64,000 bases of DNA from Saccharothrix syringae (GCF_009498035.1 NZ_CP034550.1:7502001-7566000), one strand, 5' to 3'. Shown: positions 34,984 through 44,187, numbered from the stretch's first letter. Program-made: numbers and translations. Notes: generated by a model from the letters alone, not told the origin.

Positions 34984-36147
34984 TCAGGTGAACTCGGTCA
35001 GCGTCTCGGACAACGCCCAGTCGATCCACGGCAACAACTTCTCGATGTCGGCGGTGTCGACCGTGGGGCCGCCCCAGATCCGGAGCCCCGGCGGGGCCTC
35101 CCGGTGTGCGCTCAGATCGTAACCTGCGCCGTTGTCCTCGACCTTGCGGCACAAGCTCTTCACGAACTCCCACCGCGGTGCGCGGATGCCGTCCAGCAGG
35201 CCGTCGTCGAACTTCAGGCAGATGCTGGTCGGCGATATCGTCTCCTTGCGCTCGGCCAGGAACTCCAGGTGCGGGTGGGCTCGGACCCACTGCTCGACGG
35301 CGGTGAAGTTCCGGTGCGTGCGCGCGACCAGCTCGGCGCCACCGCCGATGTCGGCACACCAGCGCAACGCGTCGAGCGCGTCCTCGACGGCGAGCATCGA
35401 CGGCGAGTTGATGGTGAAGCCCTCGAACAGCTCGTCGATCAGCCGTCCGTCGCGGACGAGGCGGAAGACCTTCGGCAGGGGCCGGTCGGGTCGGAACGCC
35501 GCCAGGCGCTCGACGGCCGCCGGGGACAGCGCGATCATGCCGTGCGCGCCCTCACCGCCCAACGCCTTCTGCCACGACCACGTGATGACGTCGAGCTTGC
35601 GGTAGTCGATCTCCATGCCCAGCACGGCCGAGGTGGCATCGCAGATCGTCAACCCCCGGCGGTCGTCCGGTATCCACCCGGCTCCGGGCACGCGGACCCC
35701 GGACGTCGTGCCGTTCCAGGTGAAGACCACGTCGCGGTCGAAGTCCACCCGGCTCACGTCGGGGAACGCGCCGTACCGCTCCGCCCGGTGCACGGTCACG
35801 TCGTCGAGGCGCAACTGGTCGGAGATGTCGTGCAGCCAGGTGAACCCGAAGTTCTCCCAGCAGCACACCTCGACACCGGTGTACCCCAACAGGTTCCACA
35901 TGGCCATCTCGATCGCCCCGGTGTCGGAACCGGGCACGATCGCGACGCGGTAGTCGGCAGGCAGGCCGAGCACCTGCTTCGACCGCTCGATGACCTCGAA
36001 CAGCCTCGCCCGGCCGGCCGGGTCGCGGTGGGAGCGCCCGACGAACGCCTCCCGCAGCGCGTCCGGGTCCCAACCCGGGCGCTTGGCGCACGGCCCGGAG
36101 GAGAACCACGGCCGTGCCGGTTTGAGGGTGGGTTTCTCGGTGCGCAT
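34984..36147 (-). CDS. Phosphoserine-aminotransferase-like enzyme (SerC family)
   Basis: A 387-residue fold-type I PLP enzyme of the proteobacterial SerC type. The phosphate-binding SHR is kept (FVGRSHRDPAGRARLF), as are the PLP-binding Asp170 in ICDATSA and the Schiff-base Lys194 in WSWQKALGGE. SerC converts 3-phosphohydroxypyruvate and glutamate to phosphoserine. As a cluster copy it probably aminates a phosphorylated 2-keto acid analogue. Its neighbours (kinase, FAD dehydrogenase, phosphatase) supply the other steps of a serine-like route. Confidence 0.9.
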   Translation of the reverse strand: MRTEKPTLKPARPWFSSGPCAKRPGWDPDALREAFVGRSHRDPAGRARLFEVIERSKQVLGLPADYRVAIVPGSDTGAIEMAMWNLLGYTGVEVCCWENFGFTWLHDISDQLRLDDVTVHRAERYGAFPDVSRVDFDRDVVFTWNGTTSGVRVPGAGWIPDDRRGLTICDATSAVLGMEIDYRKLDVITWSWQKALGGEGAHGMIALSPAAVERLAAFRPDRPLPKVFRLVRDGRLIDELFEGFTINSPSMLAVEDALDALRWCADIGGGAELVARTHRNFTAVEQWVRAHPHLEFLAERKETISPTSICLKFDDGLLDGIRAPRWEFVKSLCRKVEDNGAGYDLSAHREAPPGLRIWGGPTVDTADIEKLLPWIDWALSETLTEFT

Positions 36148-36244
36148 GGTTCTCCTCGCCCCGGGGACGCGAGGAGCGCCGACCGGTTCTCACGTGGTGG
36201 GCAGGTGTGCCCCGCGGTGGCACACCTGCCCGGTTGCCCCGGTT

Positions 36245-37285
36245 CTACCGGGTGAGGCTGACGAAGTGCCTGCGCGGCCCGTCGAAGGCGAAACGCCCGT
36301 GCTGGAGCACCTGGTTGTCCAGCACCAGCACGTCGCCCGGCGACATCCGCACCGCCCGGGTGGTCCGCCACAGCGCGCCGCGCAGGAACGAGATCAGCTC
36401 CTCGTCGATCGGGGACCCGTCGCCGTACGCGGTCGTCGCCGGGTACTCGTGGTCGGGCAGGCCGGGCGGGAAGTGCGGGTGCGACCGCCAGTACGAGCAG
36501 TGCAGTTCGGTGACCTGGTTGAACCACAGCTCCTCCCCGGTCTCGGGGTGAGCGGTGAACGCCTCCCGCCTGTAGTGGTACCGCAGCTCGTCCTCCCCGC
36601 CCCACTCGAAGTCGAAGCCCGACGCGGTGAGGTGCTCCTCGATCGCGCCCTTGTCCTCGGTCCGGAACGTGGCGACCCACCCCATCTCGCCGTTGGAGTT
36701 CTCCCGGGCGAGGTTGCGGTGGTACCGGATGCCCTTGTCCCGGAAGGTGCGCTTGACGTCCTCCGGGATGATCGCGCCGGTCTCGCGGATGTCGTTGACG
36801 GGCACCTCGCCGCCGCTGGTCGCCGCGCTCTCGCAGAAGAACAGGATCCGGCGCGGGTAGTTCGGCAGGTACGCCATCTCGTTGTGCGGCGACAACGTGA
36901 TGCGGTGGTCCTCCTGGCTGGCGTTGAGCGCCACGCCCGCGTCGTTCGCGCGGACCGCGATGCCGCCCTCGTACCCGGTGCGGTCATACCCCAGGTTCGC
37001 CACGAGGTGCTCGAACCCGGCCTTGGCGGTCAGCGGCAGGCCCCGCAGCAGGACCCCGCCGTACCGGGGCAGCGCCTCGTCGACGGCCGCCCGGACGGCG
37101 GCGGGTGAAACCGAGCCGTCCGCGCCGAGCACCGGGATCATGTCGCCGATGTCCGGGACGCTGTCCGGGAAGTTCTCGTGCTCCGAACCGGCCAGGAACT
37201 CGCGGTGCCGGACCGGGACCTCGAAGTGCGGGCCGTGCTCGATCCGGCGGAAGGCCGACCCGCCCGCACCTGGACTCGTGTTCAC
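36245..37285 (-). CDS. Fe(II)/2-oxoglutarate oxygenase (TauD/SyrP/clavaminate-synthase type)
   Basis: A 346-residue jelly-roll oxygenase. The iron triad is His134-x-Glu136 (SPHNEMAYLPN) and His329 (LQHGRFAFDG), with Arg residues following for 2-oxoglutarate. The HxE variant (in place of HxD) is shared with clavaminate synthase and arginine hydroxylase VioC. The overall style, including LRGLPL and FCESAATSGGEVPVND, is SyrP-like. It hydroxylates an unactivated C-H. In the proposed pathway it would add the C2 hydroxyl that turns gonyol into gonydiol; hydroxylation of an amino acid is the alternative. Confidence 0.88.
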   Translation of the reverse strand: MNTSPGAGGSAFRRIEHGPHFEVPVRHREFLAGSEHENFPDSVPDIGDMIPVLGADGSVSPAAVRAAVDEALPRYGGVLLRGLPLTAKAGFEHLVANLGYDRTGYEGGIAVRANDAGVALNASQEDHRITLSPHNEMAYLPNYPRRILFFCESAATSGGEVPVNDIRETGAIIPEDVKRTFRDKGIRYHRNLARENSNGEMGWVATFRTEDKGAIEEHLTASGFDFEWGGEDELRYHYRREAFTAHPETGEELWFNQVTELHCSYWRSHPHFPPGLPDHEYPATTAYGDGSPIDEELISFLRGALWRTTRAVRMSPGDVLVLDNQVLQHGRFAFDGPRRHFVSLTR

Positions 37286-37343
37286 CTTGTGCCCCCATGG
37301 CTCGTCCGATCCTCAAACGCGCGTCGCGGTACCGACATCGCGC

Positions 37344-38261
37344 CTACTGCTGTTCGGGGTGGCCCCGCAGCACGCAGACCTCGTGGTAGACCGGCACGGT
37401 CGGGTCCTGGGCGGACAGGTCCCGTGCGGTGGTGGCCGAGATCGGCACCTCGCCGTCCGGGTCGGCGTAGAACTCGCACACGAAGTCGCGTTCGAAGCCC
37501 GTGCCGCGCATCGCGGCCTCCAGCGCCACGAAGAACGAGATGTCGGTGCGCGCGTTCTGGCGGATGATGCGGGACGCCAACTGCTCCGGTCGGTAGCCGT
37601 TGGCCCGGAACAGCCGCAGCAGCGCTTCCTTGCCGACCCGGCAGGCGAACATCAGCACCACCTCCGCCTTGGGCGCGTACGCCTTGGTGCTCCGCAACAG
37701 CGCCTCGATCAGTCCCAGGCCCACGGTGTTGAACGGGTACTCGTTGAACGCCGTCCACGGGTAGTAGTGCGCGATGTGGTCGTCGGTGCGCTGCCCCGGC
37801 CGGACCACGATCTTCAGCTGCGCCGTGTGGAACCGGGCGTACATCGCGTCCTCCGGGTCGGGCACCTGGGGCAGGCAGCCGACGACGACGTCGGCCAGTG
37901 CCACCTCCGCCCGCGCCACCGGCGTGTCGATCAGGTTCACCGAGCCGTCGATCGGGCGGAACCGGTCGAGCAGGTCGGGCTCCGCCTCCCCGACGAACCG
38001 CTGGGCCAGCGCCGGCAGCCGCGGGTCCAAATCGCTGCCCAGGACCAGGGATGCCGAACACCTCCGCAGCATGAACGCCACGTTCGTGCCGGTGCCGATG
38101 CCGACTTCGTAGACGCGCCTGCCGTTCAGCCCGGCGCGTTCGAGACCGGCCTGGAACGTGGTGGTCCAGGGATCGGTCGGGTCGAACACAAAACTGGGGA
38201 TGGCACTGACCGCGCCGTCCAGGGTGTGGCTCAACTGCGGCAGCGTGCTCTCCGAGCGCAT
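37344..38261 (-). CDS. SAM-dependent methyltransferase, methionine S-methyltransferase-like (MmtN/BurB type)
   Basis: A 305-residue class I methyltransferase. SAM motif I is VYEVGIGTGTN (50-60). The post-motif VVVGCLPQVPDPEDAM resembles the GCIPQILNPNPEAM of plant methionine S-methyltransferase, and FNTVGLGLIEALLRS followed by LFRANGY fits the same family. These enzymes make S-methylmethionine, the first step of DMSP synthesis by MmtN bacteria and by BurB. Azetidine-carboxylate synthases (AzeJ/VioH) are relatives: a Tyr-Tyr pair at 166-167 is of interest, so SAM cyclisation is the main alternative. The surrounding genes favour the DMSP reading. Confidence 0.72.
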   Translation of the reverse strand: MRSESTLPQLSHTLDGAVSAIPSFVFDPTDPWTTTFQAGLERAGLNGRRVYEVGIGTGTNVAFMLRRCSASLVLGSDLDPRLPALAQRFVGEAEPDLLDRFRPIDGSVNLIDTPVARAEVALADVVVGCLPQVPDPEDAMYARFHTAQLKIVVRPGQRTDDHIAHYYPWTAFNEYPFNTVGLGLIEALLRSTKAYAPKAEVVLMFACRVGKEALLRLFRANGYRPEQLASRIIRQNARTDISFFVALEAAMRGTGFERDFVCEFYADPDGEVPISATTARDLSAQDPTVPVYHEVCVLRGHPEQQ

Positions 38262-38299
38262 CTCTTCAACCCCCAAGCTCGCGCAGCCTGCGGCCGGCG

Positions 38300-39724
38300 T
38301 CAGTCGATTAAGAGGACTTCGTTCGCCTGGCCCCGCAGGCAGTGGTCGGAACGCATCGAGGCGGCGTAGCCACCGGAATTGATCAAGGCGACGTGGTCGC
38401 CCTCCCGCAGGCGGGGCATGGTGTGGTCCACCGCCCACCGGTCCAGGGCCTCGTTCACGTTGCCCACGACGGTGTAGGTCTCCACGCCTTCGGTCCAGCG
38501 GGGCACGACCGCGACGGGTTCGCAGGGCAGGCCGTAGAACGCGGGCTCCACCGCCAGGTTGAACCCCGCGTCGAGACCTGCGAACAGCACGTCGCGCCGC
38601 CGCTCGACGTAGCTGACCGTGGTGAGCAGCAGACCGGCGTCCTTGACCAGGTAGTCGCCCGGCTCGACGCTGACCACCAGGCCCCGGCCGGCGAACCGGC
38701 GCGCGATCGCCCCCGCCCACCGCCGGAGGTCCAGCGGCTCGTCGGCCGGGCCGTGCGGTAGCCCCAGCCCTCCGCCGAGGTTGATCTCCCCCAGCTCGGG
38801 GAACTCCGCGGTGAACGCGTTGGCGGCGTCGAGTGCCCGTTCCAGCTCGTCCAGCTGCGCGTCCAGGTAGCCGCAGCCGACGTGCAGGTGCAGCCGGACG
38901 ATCCGCAGGCCCCACTTCGCGGCCACGGCCTTCGCCTCGTCCACGTGCTCGCGGTAGATGCCGAACTTCGTGGTCGGCGCCCCGCTGTAGTTGAGCCGGT
39001 CGTTGCCCTGGTAGCCCACGCCGACGCCGGGGTTGATCCGCAACCCGACCTCGCGCCCGGGGTTCAGCCGCCCCAGGGCGTCCAAGGAGGACACCGAGTC
39101 GAGGTTGACCTTGACGTCCTCGAACCGGGACAGGACGTCGAGGTCCGCTCGGGACAACGAGGTGCCGGTGAACGAGATGTCCCCGGCGGAGAACCCGCAG
39201 CCGAGCACGTGCATCAGTTCGCCCGGGGAGCAGACGTCCACGCCACACAGGTCGAGGGTGCGCAGGTAGGTCAGCAGCGCGGGCAACCGGTTGGCCTTGA
39301 CCGCGTAGTGCACCCGGTGATCGATACCGGCCGAGGACATGGCCACGGCCAGGCGTTCGACGTTCTCCCTGACCCGCGGCGCCCGGCACACGTACGCCGG
39401 CGTGCCCACCCTGGTCGCCAACTCGTCGACGTCGACCGGGCCGATGTGCAGGCGGCCGTCCTGATAGGCGAGGTCCGGCCGCTCCCACCACGGCGTGGCC
39501 GCCTCCGCCGGGCTCGGCGCCACCGGTTCCGGGGTCACCTGCTGGAGCCGGTTCGCCACCTCGCCGAGCGCGCCGGCCAGGAGGTCCCAGTCGCACTCCG
39601 CGCCGAGGGCCACGCGCAGCGGCCCGTCGGCGTGCTCGGCCGTCGAGGCGGCCTGCTTGATGCGCAAAACGGCCAGCGCCATCGTCAGCCCGTGGCAGTC
39701 AATGATGGCCGGGGATGTTTCCAT
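38300..39724 (-). CDS. PLP fold-III amino-acid decarboxylase (DAP/ornithine decarboxylase family)
   Basis: A 474-residue alanine-racemase-fold decarboxylase. Residues ~1-75 are an extra N-terminal region I do not recognise. The barrel begins near 95 with Lys143 in HYAVKAN, followed by HLHVGCGYLD and VSVEPGDYLVKDAG. The C-terminal active-site motif, normally CESGD, reads NEALD (424-428), so the conserved Cys that protonates the quinonoid is Asn. In ornithine decarboxylase, loss of that Cys favours decarboxylation-dependent transamination. A role on S-methylmethionine to give DMSP-amine, or directly the aldehyde, is inferred. Confidence 0.85.
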   Translation of the reverse strand: METSPAIIDCHGLTMALAVLRIKQAASTAEHADGPLRVALGAECDWDLLAGALGEVANRLQQVTPEPVAPSPAEAATPWWERPDLAYQDGRLHIGPVDVDELATRVGTPAYVCRAPRVRENVERLAVAMSSAGIDHRVHYAVKANRLPALLTYLRTLDLCGVDVCSPGELMHVLGCGFSAGDISFTGTSLSRADLDVLSRFEDVKVNLDSVSSLDALGRLNPGREVGLRINPGVGVGYQGNDRLNYSGAPTTKFGIYREHVDEAKAVAAKWGLRIVRLHLHVGCGYLDAQLDELERALDAANAFTAEFPELGEINLGGGLGLPHGPADEPLDLRRWAGAIARRFAGRGLVVSVEPGDYLVKDAGLLLTTVSYVERRRDVLFAGLDAGFNLAVEPAFYGLPCEPVAVVPRWTEGVETYTVVGNVNEALDRWAVDHTMPRLREGDHVALINSGGYAASMRSDHCLRGQANEVLLID

Positions 39725-39824
39725 GCCGTCACCTCCAGGTTGTTCCGAGTCGGTGTCGTCCTTGCTGCTGCCCCCTGGTGGTCGCTACGGCGCCGGCGGC
39801 GCCGCCGTGAGGTGTGGCGCCGTG

Positions 39825-41246
39825 CTACTCCGGCGCGCCGGCGCCCAGGTCGCGCTCCGCACGCGCGAGGGACTCGGCCATGATGTCGACGATCCGGTCG
39901 ATCCCGCCCTTGGTGACGACGAGCGGGGGCGACATGATGCACAGGTTCTCGTAGGGCCGCACCAGCAGACCCGCCTCCTCGCAGTAGGCGTCGACGCGGC
40001 GCGCCATCGCCTGGTTGCGCGCCGTCGGGCCGACCTCGCCCGGCACGTGGCACTCGACGCAGGCCATCAGGTGATCCCCGCGCACGGCGGCCACGATCGG
40101 CGAGGACCGCAGCTCGCGCAGGCGCCGGATGAAGTACGGGCCCACCTCGCGGACGTGGCCGCAGATGTCCTCGCGCCGCATGATCTCGATGTTGGCGATG
40201 GCCGCCGCGCACGCGACGGGGTGGCCCGAGTAGGTGAAGCCGTTGGAGAACACCGGCTTCTCCGGGTTCGCGGCCTCGGCGATGGCGTTGGCGACGCGGT
40301 CGGACACCAGGACCGCGCCCAACGGCTGGTAGCCCGACGTGAGTCCCTTCGCGGTGACGATCATGTCCGGCACGATCCCGAACTTCGCCTCCGAGGCGAA
40401 GAAGTGGCCCAGCCGCCCGAAACCGGTGACCACCTCGTCGGAGATGTAGAGGATGTCGTGCCTCCGGCAGACCTCCAGGGCGGCTTCGTGGTACCCGGGC
40501 GGCGGGACGAGGACACCGCCCGACGCGAGCACCGGCTCGGCCACGTAGCAGGCGATGTTCCCGGCCCCGATCCGGGCGATGGCCGCCTCCATGCCCGCCG
40601 TGAGGGCGTCGACCCGCTCCTGTGCCGACACCTGCGCGTTGTCCGGGTCGTGAACCGGGTTCTCCAGGTGGTGCACCCAGTCGCTCTCGTAGTGGAACGT
40701 GGTGCGGTCGACCGCCTTGCCGGACAGCGAGGCCGCGAGAAACGTGCTGCCGTGGTAGGAGTTCACGCGCGCCAGCACGTGGTGCTTCTCCGGACGTCCC
40801 TGGGACGCGTAGTAGTAGTGCGCGATGCGGACTGCGGACTCCACGGCGGTCGAGCCGCAGGTGGTGAACTGCACCCGGTTCAGGTCGCCCGGTGACAGCT
40901 CCGCCAGCATGGCCGCCAGCTTGGCCGCGGGTTCGCTGGAGACGTCCCCGAACGGCGTGAAGTACGCCATCTTCAGCGCCTGGGCCGCGATGGCGCGGGT
41001 CAGCTCCTCGTTGCCGTAGCCCACGGTGACGCACCACATGCCGCCGATGGCGTCCAGGTACTTCTTGCCCCGGCTGTCGGAGACCTCGACGCCGTTCGCC
41101 TCGGAGATGATCAGCGATTCCTGCTTGCCGAGGACGGTGAGGTCCGCCCACGGGTGCAGCACGTGGCGGGTGTCCTGCGCCACCGGATCGTCGGGTGCCA
41201 CCGAGCCGCGTCCGGCGTCGGTGCTGTCCTGGATGTCCTGCCGCAA
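39825..41246 (-). CDS. Class III (omega) aminotransferase
   Basis: A 473-residue PLP enzyme of the omega-amino-acid:pyruvate family. Motifs: YLDAIGGMWCVTVGYGNEEL, NSYHGSTFLAASLSG, the Asp-Glu pair in LYISDEVVTGFGRLG, and the Schiff-base Lys in VTAKGLTSGYQPLGAV. These enzymes deaminate terminal amines, which suits conversion of DMSP-amine to DMSP-aldehyde. The start looks like TTG at 41246 and is uncertain; the conserved part begins around HPWADLTVLG. Confidence 0.88.
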   Translation of the reverse strand: MRQDIQDSTDAGRGSVAPDDPVAQDTRHVLHPWADLTVLGKQESLIISEANGVEVSDSRGKKYLDAIGGMWCVTVGYGNEELTRAIAAQALKMAYFTPFGDVSSEPAAKLAAMLAELSPGDLNRVQFTTCGSTAVESAVRIAHYYYASQGRPEKHHVLARVNSYHGSTFLAASLSGKAVDRTTFHYESDWVHHLENPVHDPDNAQVSAQERVDALTAGMEAAIARIGAGNIACYVAEPVLASGGVLVPPPGYHEAALEVCRRHDILYISDEVVTGFGRLGHFFASEAKFGIVPDMIVTAKGLTSGYQPLGAVLVSDRVANAIAEAANPEKPVFSNGFTYSGHPVACAAAIANIEIMRREDICGHVREVGPYFIRRLRELRSSPIVAAVRGDHLMACVECHVPGEVGPTARNQAMARRVDAYCEEAGLLVRPYENLCIMSPPLVVTKGGIDRIVDIMAESLARAERDLGAGAPE

Positions 41247-41294
41247 CGTTTCCAGCCCTTCCTGCCGTGTGCCGTTCGCCGACCCGGGTCCCGG

Positions 41295-42275
41295 CTACGC
41301 CGTGCCGAGCGCGGCCCGCAGTCCGTCGTGCGTCCTGGTGACCTCGCTCGCCCGGTACATCGCGGTGTAGTCCGCGAGGGACGGGTAGCCCGCCGCCGCC
41401 TCTTTCCCCAGTGCGGCGACGAACCCGCCGTTGCGGATCTCCTCCAGGATCTCCCGGCCCCGGGCCCTGACGTCCTCGCCGAGCAGCTTGCCGAGGTAGC
41501 GCTGGACGCCGAACCGGCACGTCGGGGAACCCTGCTGCTCGATCACCTCGTACAGGCCGGTGGAGGCCGCCTCGACCATCATCTCCGCCATCTCGCCGGA
41601 GGCGTGCATGTCCAGCAGTACCGGTATGCGCTCGTAACCGGCCTCCACCAAGACCTCGAACGCCATCCGGAACGCATCGAGCAGCAGCGGCGTGAGGAAC
41701 TGCTCCTGGAACAGGTCCAGCTCCGTCTCGGTCGCGTGCGACACCGGCATGACGCCGTAGCGGGTGAAGCCCATCGCCTTGGCGATCGCCAGCGTCCGGT
41801 CCAGCGCGTGCCCCGACGCGTCCTGGATGACGTCGACGAAGGCCAGGACGCCGGAGCCCTCGGTGTAGTGCTGCCGGATCGGCTTGCCGAACATCTTCGG
41901 CGCCAGCAGCACGACGTCCGCGGTGGGCGGTGGCGTGATCCGGCCGTACCGGATCGAGAAGCCGTGTGCCAGCACGAACAGGTCGCCGTCGTCGAGGTTG
42001 GGTGCGATGTGCGACTCGAAGACCTCCGGGTGCGCGTCGTCCGGGATCAGCAGGATGACGACCGAACCGGCCGCGGCGGCCTCGCCGATCGACCGGGTGT
42101 CGAAGCCGTCGGCGACCGCGGTCTCCCGGTACTCGTCGTCCCGGTTCCCCACGATGACCGCGACGCCGCTGTCGCGCAGGTTCGCCGCGAACGCCTTTCC
42201 CTGGATGCCGTAGCCGATGACGGCTACCGTCCGGCCTTCGACGTGCTGGAGACTCGCGTCGGATTCGAAGTACAT
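41295..42275 (-). CDS. Ketol-acid-reductoisomerase homolog (BurG-like)
   Basis: A 326-residue KARI-fold protein. The Rossmann motif VIGYGIQGKAFAANLRDSG differs from IlvC (GYGSQGHAHALNLRDSG) at cofactor and substrate positions. The knotted C-terminal domain keeps ETELDLFQEQFL, like the metal-binding ETETDLFGEQ of IlvC, but the second acidic cluster (ECLHE) is replaced around LLDMHASGEMAEMM. It lies among sulfonium-type genes with no other branched-chain gene nearby. BurG of Burkholderia is an NAD-dependent KARI relative that closes a cyclopropanol ring from gonydiol with loss of dimethyl sulfide; the same reaction is inferred. ATG is preceded by gggagg. Confidence 0.85.
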   Translation of the reverse strand: MYFESDASLQHVEGRTVAVIGYGIQGKAFAANLRDSGVAVIVGNRDDEYRETAVADGFDTRSIGEAAAAGSVVILLIPDDAHPEVFESHIAPNLDDGDLFVLAHGFSIRYGRITPPPTADVVLLAPKMFGKPIRQHYTEGSGVLAFVDVIQDASGHALDRTLAIAKAMGFTRYGVMPVSHATETELDLFQEQFLTPLLLDAFRMAFEVLVEAGYERIPVLLDMHASGEMAEMMVEAASTGLYEVIEQQGSPTCRFGVQRYLGKLLGEDVRARGREILEEIRNGGFVAALGKEAAAGYPSLADYTAMYRASEVTRTHDGLRAALGTA

Positions 42276-42306
42276 GCATCGCCTCCCGGGGCGTGGTGTC
42301 GCACGG

Positions 42307-44187
42307 TCACCCGATCCCACTTGCGTTGTACGCGCGGACGTCGTCGCCGTCCCGGCGGTGGTCGCGCAGCCGGTCACCGAGGTCGCAGAACGCCATGTTG
42401 CGCTCGTAGACCTCCGCGAACAGCTCCCACTCGCGCCGGCACCGGGCCTGGTCCCACCCCAGCAGGGATCCCATCTCGGCCAGGACCAGGTCGAGCACGG
42501 CCCGGTCGACGTCGCACCGGCCCTCGGCGTCGAACACCACCGCGTCCCTGATGGCACCGGTGTTGAGCAGGTAGTCCGCGTAGCTGTAGGCCGCTTGGTA
42601 GTCGACGTAGTGCCGGACCTTGGCGCGGATGAACTCCAGGTCGCCGCGGGGGTGGTCGGCCCGGTGGATCGCGAACCGCTCCTCGCCCGCGACCGGCCGC
42701 AGCGCCATCCGGTGCGTCGTGGAGGGGCCGAGGTTCTTGACCCCCCTGCGCCGCAGCTCGCGGGCGATCGACTCGCCCACCTCCCGACCCGCCCACCGGA
42801 ACTCGGTGAGCTTGACGTTGATCAGGTCCAGGACGAGGCCGCCACCGCGCTCGTGCCGGTTGATCCGGAACATGCGGGAGATGTCCTTGACGGCGATCGT
42901 CCCGCTCTCGTTCGCGGCCAGCGGCCGGATGCCGCAGAAGACGTTGAACACGTCCCGCCGGTCGATCTTCCAGCGGTCCTCGACGAGTTCGTTGTAGGAG
43001 TGCAGCAGCTCCTCGACCTCGTCCTCCACCGGCGCCACCAGGTCCGGGTCGGTGTGCGCCCGGTCGGTGGTGGTGAGCTGGATGTACCAGATCCCGTTCT
43101 GGTGGAACGGCCGCAGGTAGTGCTGCCGCTCGGGGTTGAGCGGCACCAGCCCCACCTGGAAGCGGGGGTCGCGGGCCAGGCTCTCGTGGATGAACCGGTT
43201 GGTCGCCTCCAGGTGCGTGCCGCGCGAGTAGACCACCGACGTGCGCCCGTCCGGCCGGGCCGTCCGGTTGCGCGTGCGGTCCAGCCACGGACCCGCCGCG
43301 TTGGTGATCGTGCGGGCCTTGACGGTCACCTTCTCCGGCAGCTCGTCGTGGTCGAAGCGCCGCGCCAGGGTGACCAGGAAGCAGCCTTCCTCGGGCCGCC
43401 ACTCGTAGCTGTCGAACTCCACGTGGCACAGGGCGCGGATCGGGTGGGCGGCGGTGCCGCGGTAGTACGCGTCGCGGATCGCCTTGAGCACCAGGATCTT
43501 GTCGTTGTTCGCTTTGCCGTCCCAGTACTCGATGCCGCCCAGCACGTGCTCCGCGGCGAGGTGCGGCAGCTCGCGGTGCACCGATCTGCCGTTGAGGAAC
43601 AACCTGACCTTGCCGAACCTCGGTGCGAGGCCGCTCCACGCCCACACCGTGGTGAACAGGTCGTAGAGCGTGATGCCGAAGAACACCGCCCACTTCTTCT
43701 CCGGGCTGTCGGGGAAGACGAACACCACGTTGGGGATTTCCTCGACGGTCGTCCCCGTGGTGTCGATCAGGATCCTCCGCTCGCGGGTGCCGTACCAGAC
43801 CAGCTTCAGGTCCAGCCACGCCGACCGCAGGTTCTCGGTGAACGACTGCTGGATCTTCGGGTCCTTGCGCAGACCGAACGCCAGCAGGAGCCGGTGGAAG
43901 CCCATCCGCAGGTACCTGATGCCCGGGTGGATGGCCTTGCCGGTCTTGCTCGACGTCTCACCGCCGAACGCGCCGCGGTCGACCAGGATCGCGCTGGCGT
44001 TGCCCCGGGAGGCCAGATCGCGGAGCACTCCCGCGCCCGCGGCGCCGCCGCCGGCGATCAGGGTGTCGTGGACGAACCCGGAACCCGACTCCTCGACCAG
44101 TTCGCGGTACTGGCGCACCACGTCCGCCATGGCGAACGACTGGGGAGCCGCCGGTTCGGCGGAAGACGCCCTCGGGTGCTGCGTCAC
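42307..44187 (-). CDS. GlpD-like FAD-dependent glycerol-3-phosphate dehydrogenase homolog
   Basis: A 626-residue flavoprotein. The FAD motif LIAGGGAAGAGVLRDLASRG and SSKTGKAIHPGIRYL match GlpD. The substrate domain (~200-450) and the C-terminal helical cap (~480-626) are both present. GlpD oxidises the C2 hydroxyl of a 3-phosphate ester to a ketone. In this cluster it would oxidise the alpha-hydroxyl of a phosphorylated 2,3-dihydroxy acid, the job done by SerA in normal serine synthesis. GTG overlaps the kinase stop (GTGA), and an aggagg site precedes it, so kinase and oxidase are coupled. Confidence 0.85.
   Translation of the reverse strand: MTQHPRASSAEPAAPQSFAMADVVRQYRELVEESGSGFVHDTLIAGGGAAGAGVLRDLASRGNASAILVDRGAFGGETSSKTGKAIHPGIRYLRMGFHRLLLAFGLRKDPKIQQSFTENLRSAWLDLKLVWYGTRERRILIDTTGTTVEEIPNVVFVFPDSPEKKWAVFFGITLYDLFTTVWAWSGLAPRFGKVRLFLNGRSVHRELPHLAAEHVLGGIEYWDGKANNDKILVLKAIRDAYYRGTAAHPIRALCHVEFDSYEWRPEEGCFLVTLARRFDHDELPEKVTVKARTITNAAGPWLDRTRNRTARPDGRTSVVYSRGTHLEATNRFIHESLARDPRFQVGLVPLNPERQHYLRPFHQNGIWYIQLTTTDRAHTDPDLVAPVEDEVEELLHSYNELVEDRWKIDRRDVFNVFCGIRPLAANESGTIAVKDISRMFRINRHERGGGLVLDLINVKLTEFRWAGREVGESIARELRRRGVKNLGPSTTHRMALRPVAGEERFAIHRADHPRGDLEFIRAKVRHYVDYQAAYSYADYLLNTGAIRDAVVFDAEGRCDVDRAVLDLVLAEMGSLLGWDQARCRREWELFAEVYERNMAFCDLGDRLRDHRRDGDDVRAYNASGIG

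Noticed and set aside
34984..36147. Housekeeping serC
   Set aside because: It sits mid-operon among cluster genes on an inserted island; primary serC should be elsewhere, though its active site is normal so a dual role is not excluded.
41295..42275. Housekeeping ilvC
   Set aside because: Altered cofactor and metal motifs, no ilvBN or leu genes nearby, and located inside a secondary-metabolite operon.
42307..44187. Glycerol catabolism gene glpD
   Set aside because: No glpF or glpK near, and it overlaps the glycerate-kinase-like gene within the biosynthetic operon.
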